DNA of 5,184 bases from Acidobacteriota bacterium (GCA_003224135.1 QHYO01000507.1:1-5184), one strand, 5' to 3'. Numbered from the stretch's first letter, positions 1 to 5,123 are shown. Notes: generated by a model from the letters alone, not told the origin. Program-made: numbers and translations.

Positions 1-567
1 GGCGACGAACGCACGGTGCGCACCATCGAAAAATTGCGCGAGAGCGGAAAAGTTCGCGCCGTCGGCATCAGCATGAACCGCTGGGAACCGTGGAACGGAA
101 TCCGCGCGGTGAAATCCGGACTCGTGGATGCGGTGCAAGTTATTTACAACATATTCGACCAGAATCCTGAAGACGAGTTATTTCCGGCATGCCGCGCGCA
201 TGACGTTGGGGTGATCGCGCGTGTACCGTTCGACGAAGGTTCACTGACGGGAACGCTCACGGCAAAAAGCGCATGGCCAAAAGAAGACTGGCGCAGCACA
301 TATTTTGTTCCGGAAAATTTGCAGTCCAGCGTTGCGCACGCCGATGCTTTGAAGCCGCTCGTTCCTGCCGATTCTTCCATGCCGGAGATGGCGTTGCGAT
401 TCATCTTGAACAATCCTGATGTGAGTACGATCATTCCGGGCATGCGAAAAATCCGCAACGTCGAAGCAAATATTGCCGCGAGCGACAAAGGTCCGCTGTC
501 CCCAGCTCTGCATGCGGAATTGCAAAAACATCGCTGGGTGCGCACTCCCACCGAGTGGAGCCAGTGA
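1..567 (+). CDS. Aldo/keto reductase, C-terminal part (5' end outside window)
   Basis: The frame is open from base 1, so the gene starts upstream; 188 residues are visible, and by comparison with the paralog at 663-1651 about 140 N-terminal residues are missing, including the Asp/Tyr/Lys/His tetrad region. Aldo/keto reductases (PF00248) are TIM-barrel, NAD(P)H-dependent cytoplasmic oxidoreductases acting on carbonyls. Visible family signs are a GKVRAVGIS strand (visible residues 16-24), QVIYN (46-50) whose Gln and Tyr-Asn face the nicotinamide in the family, VPFDEGSLTG (75-84) matching the usual 'PL..G.LTG' loop, and a C-terminal NPDVSTIIPGMRKIRNVEAN segment (138-157) matching the cofactor phosphate/adenine-binding end. 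The stop is TGA at 565-567. The next gene is a close paralog 95 bp downstream on the same strand. The substrate cannot be told; the family call is firm. Confidence 0.93.
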   Translation, partial: GDERTVRTIEKLRESGKVRAVGISMNRWEPWNGIRAVKSGLVDAVQVIYNIFDQNPEDELFPACRAHDVGVIARVPFDEGSLTGTLTAKSAWPKEDWRSTYFVPENLQSSVAHADALKPLVPADSSMPEMALRFILNNPDVSTIIPGMRKIRNVEANIAASDKGPLSPALHAELQKHRWVRTPTEWSQ

Positions 568-650
568 CGAAGAAAGTTTTCTGGCGACTTGGGTGCTGAC
601 CACGGATAACGAAGCGGACGAACAAATCGTTGATACGCGCTGACACGATG

Positions 651-655
651 AGGAG
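651..655 (+). promoter_or_regulatory. Ribosome binding site of second aldo/keto reductase
   Basis: AGGAG lies 7 nt before ATG 663. It supports that start over the in-frame ATGs at 630 and 648, which have no comparable site and would add residues unlike the family N-terminus. The protein from 663 begins MRYRNFARTG, a normal start for this family. Confidence 0.7.
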
Positions 656-662
656 TTGCAAA

Positions 663-1651
663 ATGCGCTATAGAAACTTTGCGCGGACGGGCTGGGAGGT
701 AAGCGAAATCGGCTACGGCATGTGGGGGATGGGCGCGTGGAGCGGTTCAGAAGATGCGGAATCGCTCGGTTCGCTGCAAAGGGCAATCGATCTGGGCTGC
801 AATTTTTTTGATACGGCGTGGGTGTACGGAAATGGCCACAGCGAGAAATTGCTAGGGCAAGTGTTGCGCGCAAACTCCGGAAAGAAATTATTTGTTGCGA
901 CAAAAGTGCCGCCGAAAAATCAGGCGTGGCCGGCGCCGGCAAATTCCACGTTGGACGAAAATTATCCGCCGCAGCACATCACGGAATACGTCGAAAAAAG
1001 TTTGCGAAATCTGGGACTCGAATCTTTGGATTTGATCCAGCTGCATACCTGGAACGACAGTTGGCTCGAAGATTCTCGGATTGCGCCGGCGATCGAGAAA
1101 TTGAAAGCGACTGGAAAAGTGTGCGCCGTGGGTATGAGCTTGAATCGCTGGCAGCCGTGGAACGGAGTGAAAGCGGTGCGTGCGGGCCTGGTGGATTCTG
1201 ATTGTTTCCCGCATGCCGGGAAAAAAATGTGGCCGTGATTGCTCGAGTTCCGTTTGATGAAGGTTCGCTGACGGGCACGCTGACGGCTTCGAGCAAATGG
1301 GCTGACGGAGACTGGCGCAACTCCTATTTTTCCGGCGGAAAGTTGCAGGAAACTTTGAAACGCGTGGATGCGCTGAAGCTGTTGTTGCGTGAAGTGACGC
1401 AGGACAAAATGGCGGGCGATGGGCCGAGTGAGGGAATGACGCTGCCGGAACTGGCGCTGCGATTTATTTTGAGTAATCCCGATGTCAGTACGACGATCCC
1501 CGGAATGCGCAAGACGCGCAACGTGGAAGCAAACCTTCTGGTGAGCGGACGAGGAACACTCTCTGAATACTTGCCCGCTGACTTGCTGGGTGAATTGCGC
1601 AAACATCGCTGGGAGCGCAAACTGACCCCCAAACATTTGCCGGTAAAGTGA
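663..1651 (+). pseudogene. Second aldo/keto reductase, broken by a deletion and frameshift
   Basis: The first piece (663-1238) carries an intact N-terminal half of an aldo/keto reductase. The family tetrad is all there: Asp50 and Tyr55 (FFDTAWVYGNGHSE), Lys81 (FVATKVPPK) and His128 (LIQLHTW). At residue 179 the reading leaves the family sequence and stops at 1238. The remainder of the protein continues in another frame (about 1205-1651) from FPACREKNVAVIARVPFDEG to the end. Against the upstream paralog, the 51 bases between GLVD and FPACR are replaced by 8 bases (1197-1204), a net loss of 43 bases. The missing piece includes the strand with the nicotinamide-contacting Gln and Tyr-Asn, so neither fragment should be an active enzyme. 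Long identical blocks with the upstream copy, such as VIARVPFDEGSLTGTLTA, show tandem duplication. An assembly error is possible, but a 43-base loss is not a typical single-base read error. Confidence 0.85.
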
Positions 1652-1698
1652 AAAAGAAGTTGCTGGGTTTTCTCCCCGGCCGCTAAGAAAAAAGTATC

Positions 1699-2313
1699 AT
1701 GGGCTTCTATCAGGAACACATCGTTCCGCACTTGGTGAATCTCGCGATGCGCAATCGCGAATTGGCGCCGTACCGGGAACGCGTGCTTCGAGCGGCGGAA
1801 GGTCGCGTACTCGAGATTGGAATTGGCGCAGGTCCGAATCTGAAATTCTATCCGCCGCGCGTGAAGGAAATTCTCGCGCTGGAGCCGTCCGTAAAATTGA
1901 TTACGATGGCGCAGCGCGCAGCGGGCAAGTCCTCCGCGGCCGTAGTATTCATCGAAGCGTCGGCAGAGGCAATTCCCCTGGAGGGCAGCAGCGTGGATAC
2001 CGTGGTGATCACCTGGACATTGTGCTCCGTCGCCGATGCGTCGCAAGCTCTCAATGAAATGCGGCGGGTGCTGAAGCCCAGTGGACAGCTGCTGTTCGTC
2101 GAACATGGCCAAGCGCCGGAAGAAAGCGTAAGAAAGTGGCAGGACCGTTTGACGCCGGTGTGGAAGCGCATTGCCGGCGGCTGTCACTTGAACCGGCCAA
2201 TTCCTGCGTTGCTCGAAGGAGCGGGTTTTCACATTACCCACCTCGCGACCGGCTATATGAAGGGTCCCAAGCCGATGACATTTCTTTATGAAGGCAGTGC
2301 GTTGCGCGACTAA
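1699..2313 (+). CDS. Class I SAM-dependent methyltransferase, METTL7-like
   Basis: This 204-residue protein has the Rossmann-type methyltransferase core. Motif I is VLEIGIGAG (37-45), the acidic end of strand 2 is ALEPS (60-64, Glu62 expected to bind the ribose of SAM), and a motif II-like SAEAIPLEGSSVDTVV follows (88-103). Next come TLCSVAD (107-113) and the strand LKPSGQLLFVEHG (125-137). The T-LCSV motif, the EHG strand end, the LTPVW segment (151-155) and the GCHLNRP box (161-167) resemble the METTL7/thiol methyltransferase group and bacterial type-11 methyltransferases, from memory of those families. The substrate is not known; a small thiol or lipid-like acceptor is only a guess. No signal peptide is seen, so it is probably cytoplasmic or peripheral to the membrane. 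It starts 47 bp after the broken reductase on the same strand, behind a weak purine-rich AAGAAAAAAG stretch, and could share a transcript. Its TAA stop lies inside a direct repeat. Confidence 0.9.
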   Translation: MGFYQEHIVPHLVNLAMRNRELAPYRERVLRAAEGRVLEIGIGAGPNLKFYPPRVKEILALEPSVKLITMAQRAAGKSSAAVVFIEASAEAIPLEGSSVDTVVITWTLCSVADASQALNEMRRVLKPSGQLLFVEHGQAPEESVRKWQDRLTPVWKRIAGGCHLNRPIPALLEGAGFHITHLATGYMKGPKPMTFLYEGSALRD

Positions 2314-2331
2314 GGGTTTGTTTGAAGGTGC
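2311..2331 (+). repeat. Direct repeat, left copy (ends the methyltransferase gene)
   Basis: This 21-base stretch reads TAAG, then GGTTTGTTTGA, then AGGTGC. It matches 2741-2762 at 19 positions with one gap and two substitutions. It begins exactly with the methyltransferase stop codon. The partner is the 3' end of zapA, so the two copies frame a segment of about 430 bp. Confidence 0.55.
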
Positions 2332-2340
2332 ACCGATTTG

Positions 2341-2480
2341 AGCTTAGTCCAGGCCGATAAGTCAGGAACATTTCCATGGAGACTGCCCTCTAAGAAAGAG
2401 AACCGGTCGTGACCCGATATGGGTTCCGAACGGTTGCATGCTGCAGGGAATAAGGCGGAACCGTGTCGGTCTAACCGAGC
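2341..2480. other. Intergenic segment with consecutive inverted repeats; candidate structured RNA or terminator
   Basis: No convincing gene is seen here. Going rightward there is GGAA/TTCC around CAT (2365-2375), then CTCT/AGAG around AAGAA (2388-2400). Immediately after comes a long stem at 2401-2435: AACCG pairs with CGGTT, TCG with CGA and GACCC with GGGTT, separated only by 1x1 mismatches, closing on a GATAT loop. Next are the palindromes GCATGC and CTGCAG (2436-2446), then TCGGT/ACCGA around CTA (2466-2478). Read leftward, the 2401-2435 stem is followed by CTCTTTCTTA, so it could also act as a terminator for leftward transcription. I do not recognise a named RNA family, and the strand is undecided. 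Confidence 0.4.
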
Positions 2481-2493
2481 TTCGTGCTTTTCC

Positions 2494-2498
2494 GGAGG
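2494..2498 (+). promoter_or_regulatory. Strong ribosome binding site of the small gene
   Basis: GGAGG lies 6 nt before ATG 2505. It is the best Shine-Dalgarno match in the window and fixes the start of the small gene over the earlier in-frame start at 2484. A CGGAA stretch at 2456-2460 could pair with TTCCG at 2490-2494 just in front of it, so the site may be partly folded away. Confidence 0.65.
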
Positions 2499-2504
2499 TG
2501 CGAT

Positions 2505-2729
2505 ATGCGCACGATCTCCCTTCTCTTACTGAACGTTTTCCTGTCTTGTCCCGCAGTCCCTGACCAAACGACGCCAACGGACTCAAATACGCTTCGTGCG
2601 ATTCAGCGGAATGCGCGAACCAACTTCGAGTGGAACAAGGACAGCTCGGTCAGTTGCAAGATCAACTGGACAGGCTTGACCGAAAACTGGAATACGCGCT
2701 GCGGCAGCCGGCAGAGGCGCCGCAGGTAA
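2505..2729 (+). CDS. Small exported protein, probably frameshifted
   Basis: Behind a strong GGAGG site, ATG 2505 opens a frame of 74 residues. It starts MRTISLLLLNVFLSCPAVPDQ: a short basic start, a hydrophobic core (about 4-13), then a polar region, as in a signal peptide; Cys15 is preceded by FLS, a loose lipobox-like context. After about residue 30 the sequence becomes unconvincing and ends in GSRQRRRR. From about 2600 the frame one base earlier gives a leucine-heptad coiled coil running to a stop at 2741-2743. The simplest reading is one small exported coiled-coil protein whose frame has been shifted by loss of one base, or a sequencing error. I do not recognise the family. If the printed frame is correct, this would be an exported 74-residue protein with a basic tail. 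Confidence 0.5.
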   Translation: MRTISLLLLNVFLSCPAVPDQTTPTDSNTLRAIQRNARTNFEWNKDSSVSCKINWTGLTENWNTRCGSRQRRRR

Positions 2730-2743
2730 GCGCTCAGCGCTAA
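2600..2743 (+). other. Coiled-coil coding segment in the alternative frame
   Basis: This frame has no start codon of its own in view and is closed upstream by TGA at 2561-2563. It encodes NQLRVEQGQLGQLQDQLDRL and then DRKLEYALRQPAEAPQVSAQR up to TAA 2741-2743. Leucines fall at spacings of 7, 3, 4, 3, 4 and 4 residues (codons at 2624, 2645, 2654, 2666, 2675, 2687 and 2699), which is the a/d pattern of a parallel coiled coil, with Gln, Asp, Arg and Glu between them. This is far more protein-like than the overlapping frame, so it is taken as the true 3' part of the gene starting at 2505. Confidence 0.5.
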
Positions 2744-2970
2744 GCGGTTTGTTTGAGGGCGCGTTCGGGAAGGCCGCTGTGAAGTTCGTCGGCGATGGCG
2801 AGGGCGGCGAGTACGGCGGCTTTCTGCGTGTCCACTGTGCTGGTGGCGTCCGAGATGGCGCGCATTTTTTCATCCACATAGGCGGCAAGTTTCTGCACGT
2901 AAGCGGGATCGAGATCGCCCGCGATCGAATAGCTCTGGCCGTAAATCTGGACTCTGGTGGGTGATGGCAT
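2740..2970 (-). CDS. zapA: Cell division protein ZapA-like
   Basis: This 76-residue protein reads MPSPTRVQIYGQSYSIAG (1-18), DPAYVQKLAAYVDEKMRAI (21-39), then VDTQKAAVLAALAIADEL (46-63). That is the ZapA pattern: a short beta hairpin with the 'V.I.G..Y.I' signature, an amphipathic helix with 'LA.YVD.KM', and a helix with 'K..VLAAL.IADEL' that forms the coiled-coil oligomer. ZapA binds FtsZ in the cytoplasm, cross-links protofilaments and stabilises the Z ring. The length suits short ZapA proteins whose C-terminal coil is reduced. ATG 2970 is chosen because the family starts near the VQIYGQ strand; an in-frame ATG at 3009 would add 13 residues. Neither has a clear Shine-Dalgarno site. It follows the kinase-like/TonB gene by 83 bp on the same strand and may share its transcript. 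Its TAG stop (2742-2740) interlocks with the TAA of the rightward small gene in the four bases CTAA. Confidence 0.88.
   Translation of the reverse strand: MPSPTRVQIYGQSYSIAGDLDPAYVQKLAAYVDEKMRAISDATSTVDTQKAAVLAALAIADELHSGLPERALKQTA
2741..2762 (+). repeat. Direct repeat, right copy (inside the zapA 3' end)
   Basis: This 22-base stretch reads TAAGC, then GGTTTGTTTGA, then GGGCGC. It is the partner of 2311-2331. Read on the minus strand it encodes the last residues of ZapA (ALKQTA and the stop). It begins with the TAA closing the coiled-coil frame, just as the left copy begins with the TAA of the methyltransferase. Confidence 0.55.
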
Positions 2971-2977
2971 CGAGTGC

Positions 2978-3007
2978 GCCGGTTTTTCGGCTAACGGGAA
3001 AGTTAGC
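2978..3007 (-). other. Two overlapping hairpins in the gap before zapA
   Basis: GCTAAC at 2990-2995 pairs perfectly with GTTAGC at 3002-3007 around a 6-base loop. GCCG at 2978-2981 pairs with CGGC at 2988-2991 around a T-rich loop (plus-strand reading). The two stems share bases 2990-2991 and so exclude one another. They sit between the kinase-like/TonB gene and the zapA start and could tune transcription or translation between the two; this is inference from pairing only. Confidence 0.35.
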
Positions 3008-3053
3008 ATAAAAGTTTGCGCCCGGCGACGGTGACTGCGTCCTCTGCTGTTTG

Positions 3054-4997
3054 TTACGGACTTACGGCGGCGGAGGTGGAGGTTGGGGTGAAGTCGAAGC
3101 GGATTATGGCGGAAGGGTTGGCACCGGAAGTGGCGGAAGAGGACGGCGTGGCGAATTGCCATTGGCGGGCGGCTTTTAGGGCGGCGACGGCGAAGAATTG
3201 GCTGGGGGCGGGATTTGCGAGTTCGGCGGTAGAGACGGTGCCGTCGGGATTGATATGCACGCGGACGTTGATGCGGACGGTGCCCCGAATGGTGGAGCGC
3301 GACTTTTCGGAGACTTCGGGGAGGGCTTTGCGAAGGACTGCGGGAGAAAGCGACTGCGATGACGGAGCCGCGGGCGCGACAGCCGAACGTGCCGGCGCGG
3401 ACTTGCCCGTGCCGGAAGGAGCGCTCGTGGCACTGGAATCGGACGATGAATTTGTTGTGCTCGGGCGTGAGTTTGCGTTTGGCGATGAAGGAATCGCACT
3501 GGACGAGGGAGCGTTTGTACGAGGCGAATTTGAAGTCGAAGAGCCCGACGCGGGCACTTTTGGAGCTGAAGAATTCCCGGATGGCGCCGGACTGGAGGTT
3601 GCGCGTGAAGTTGCGGCGGCGCTGGAATTCGGCGAGGGCGCTGCGGTGGATGGAGCGGATGTGGAATTGGCCGGAGGGATTTTCGCATCGCGTGCGGCTG
3701 AATTTGGAGTGGAAGAAGCTGCACCTGGGTTCGCGGAACTTGGCGTCGACGATTTGCGAGAGCGGAGAAAATAACGCGGCACGAACAGGCCGAGAAGGAT
3801 TATAGCGGCAGCTGCGCTGACAAGAAAAAGTTTATTGGAACGAGTAGAAACAGGCGGATTGCTGATGCGGCGCGGGCCGCCGATGGTGGCGTTCACCTGC
3901 GGGAGCGAAGAGACGGGAATGCGCGAGCGCGGTACTTGCGGCGCGGCATTCGACCCAGATGGCGACCTCGATGGTGGCGAGACAGGAGAGAGCGGAACGG
4001 CGAGCGGATCGATTTCGGGAAATGGTTCGCGTTGCGCGGTGCGAGGTGATGACGATGCAGTGGGGGCGGGAGCAGCTTCGACTGCCGCGATGAGAGATTC
4101 GGGAGAATCGGGTGACTCGGGGGGACGAACGTAAGGAGAACTCGCCGCGGCGTCAGTGTTCGCGGCTTTGTTTATTGCGGCACTGGCAGCGCTTGCGGAT
4201 GAAATTGTGGCGGGAGCGTCTTTGCGTTTTGCAACGAATTCTGGATCGAGCAGCGAGCGTACTTGATCGAGCGTGATGCGGAGCGTGGCATCTTCAACCA
4301 ATGCTGAGCGAACGATTTCCGCAAAAGGCGCGGGGAGATCGGGCAACGCGAATTGGCCGGAAGGTTCGCGCGCGGGGAAATCTTTGCTGAGCGTTTCGCA
4401 GAGCGAGATGCCGAGCGACCAGACGTCAGTTGCGGGGAACAGAACAGATTCAGGCGCGGCAAATGGAGCGGCCAGCGGCCACGCGGAAGAAGATTCGCCC
4501 GCAGGCAGAATGCGGTCGGCGGAGAGTTTTACGTTGTCGCCGGTGGCGTGAATGTTGGAAGGCTTGAGCCCGGCGTGAACGAATCCATTTTCATGCAGAA
4601 AATCGAGCACGGGAAGAACTGCGGCGAGCATGCCGCGAGTTTCGTCTGGCGTGAGCGCGCGGCGCGGAAGAAGCTGGCCGAGGTCTTCGTCGGCGAGCTC
4701 GGTAACGAGGTAGAGGCACGGTGAGCCGTCAATCGTGCAGCGGCCAAAATGAAGAATGCGCAGAAGTCCCGGATGCGAGAGAGCAGCAGTGGCGCGCCAG
4801 CGTTCGAGTTGAACGTCGGAGTTGGACGGATCTTCGGGGATGAGCTTGATCGCGGCGTCGGATGCGGAATCGCCGGGCCGCGCGGATTCGATGGAAGTCA
4901 GAAATACGGCCGAGTTCGGCGACACGCCGAGAAGTTTGCGGAGTGCGAAGCGGCCGTCCGCGAGCTGGCCTAAAAGATGTTGAGCTGTGGCTGACAT
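3054..4997 (-). CDS. Pseudokinase-like Ser/Thr kinase domain with membrane segment and TonB C-terminal domain
   Basis: The protein has 647 residues from ATG 4997, which has AGGTG just upstream; GTG 5003 would add two residues but lies directly on that site. Residues about 12-251 form a protein-kinase fold: AAIK (Lys51), SHPGLLRILHFG, a catalytic loop HAGLKPSN (141-148), KLSADR where DFG belongs (157-162), APE (181-183) and DVWSLG (191-196). The HRD Asp is Gly and the DFG Asp is Ala, and the glycine loop is degenerate (LGVSPNSAVF), so phosphotransfer is unlikely although Lys51, Lys145 and Asn148 remain. A Pro/Ser/Ala-rich linker follows, then one membrane helix (about 390-408) and a Ser/Pro/Asn-rich region. 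Residues about 550-636 (GTVRINVRVHINPDGTV ... AALKAARQWQF) match a TonB C-terminal domain. The likely topology is kinase-like domain inside and TonB domain in the periplasm, though basic residues flank both sides of the helix. A promoter candidate lies upstream and zapA follows 83 bp downstream. Confidence 0.88.
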   Translation of the reverse strand: MSATAQHLLGQLADGRFALRKLLGVSPNSAVFLTSIESARPGDSASDAAIKLIPEDPSNSDVQLERWRATAALSHPGLLRILHFGRCTIDGSPCLYLVTELADEDLGQLLPRRALTPDETRGMLAAVLPVLDFLHENGFVHAGLKPSNIHATGDNVKLSADRILPAGESSSAWPLAAPFAAPESVLFPATDVWSLGISLCETLSKDFPAREPSGQFALPDLPAPFAEIVRSALVEDATLRITLDQVRSLLDPEFVAKRKDAPATISSASAASAAINKAANTDAAASSPYVRPPESPDSPESLIAAVEAAPAPTASSSPRTAQREPFPEIDPLAVPLSPVSPPSRSPSGSNAAPQVPRSRIPVSSLPQVNATIGGPRRISNPPVSTRSNKLFLVSAAAAIILLGLFVPRYFLRSRKSSTPSSANPGAASSTPNSAARDAKIPPANSTSAPSTAAPSPNSSAAATSRATSSPAPSGNSSAPKVPASGSSTSNSPRTNAPSSSAIPSSPNANSRPSTTNSSSDSSATSAPSGTGKSAPARSAVAPAAPSSQSLSPAVLRKALPEVSEKSRSTIRGTVRINVRVHINPDGTVSTAELANPAPSQFFAVAALKAARQWQFATPSSSATSGANPSAIIRFDFTPTSTSAAVSP

Positions 4998-5053
4998 GGG
5001 CACCTGCCGGTCCGCGCGCGGGGTGGCGTGCGGCAGTAAGTTAAGAAAACAAA

Positions 5054-5059
5054 ATTATA
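5054..5059 (-). promoter_or_regulatory. Candidate -10 box of the kinase-like/TonB gene
   Basis: ATTATA on the plus strand reads TATAAT leftward, a perfect -10 match about 57 bp before ATG 4997. An AT-rich stretch (AATTTTGTTTTC leftward) surrounds and follows it in otherwise GC-rich DNA. No good -35 hexamer lies 16-18 bp upstream; that position is inside the inverted repeat at 5080-5105, which suggests a factor-dependent promoter. Confidence 0.5.
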
Positions 5060-5079
5060 CCTGGGCGCACAAGAGGGTT

Positions 5080-5105
5080 TCAGGGTTTGTATTTCGAAAC
5101 CCTGA
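5080..5105. promoter_or_regulatory. 9-bp perfect inverted repeat, candidate operator
   Basis: TCAGGGTTT (5080-5088) and AAACCCTGA (5097-5105) are perfect inverted copies separated by 8 bases. A further AGGGTTT at 5074-5080 precedes the left arm in direct orientation. The repeat's centre lies about 45 bp upstream of the start point expected from the TATAAT box at 5059-5054, where activators commonly bind. A hairpin role, such as a terminator for an upstream leftward gene, is the alternative, but no long T run follows. Confidence 0.45.
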
Positions 5106-5108
5106 GTT

Positions 5109-5123
5109 GCAAGGATTTCTTGC
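5109..5123. other. Small perfect hairpin
   Basis: GCAAG (5109-5113) pairs with CTTGC (5119-5123) around GATTT. It stands beside the larger inverted repeat in the non-coding stretch 4998-5184, where I see no gene. The last 30 bases are G-rich and carry no recognisable signal. Confidence 0.25.

Noticed and set aside
241..942. A 233-codon minus-strand frame
   Set aside because: It crosses from inside one reductase through the gap into its paralog, both coding on the other strand; no motif and no ribosome binding site.
1324..2241. A 305-codon open frame on the minus strand
   Set aside because: It lies opposite the second reductase and the methyltransferase, both with clear family motifs. Its composition (His, Arg and Cys rich) is that of an antisense shadow in GC-rich DNA.
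2340..2500. Considered as 6S RNA, because 6S RNA genes often neighbour zapA in proteobacteria
   Set aside because: No single long closing stem with a central bulge could be drawn, and the hairpins are sequential, so the name is not supported.
2362..2586. A 74-codon minus-strand frame over the hairpin region
   Set aside because: No ribosome binding site, Arg/Ser-rich composition, and it overlaps the strong start of the small gene; the inverted repeats explain the sequence better.
2683..2690. A possible programmed -1 slip site (CGAAAAC) joining the two frames of the small gene
   Set aside because: It does not fit the X XXY YYZ pattern and lies after most of the heptad region, so a simple one-base loss is the better reading.
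2314..2743. Considered as an insertion sequence or miniature transposable element
   Set aside because: No transposase remnant and no terminal inverted repeats were found; only the bounding direct repeats are seen, so it is reported as repeats and a finding, not a mobile element.
3007..3009. Earlier ATG for zapA at 3009
   Set aside because: It would add 13 residues not typical of the family and has no better ribosome binding site; the ATG falls at the edge of the GCTAAC/GTTAGC hairpin.
3016..3774. A 252-codon plus-strand frame rich in Glu, Ala and Gly
   Set aside because: It is antisense to the TonB domain and low-complexity linker; the acidic composition mirrors the Ser/Pro/Ala codons of the true gene, and no start signal is seen.
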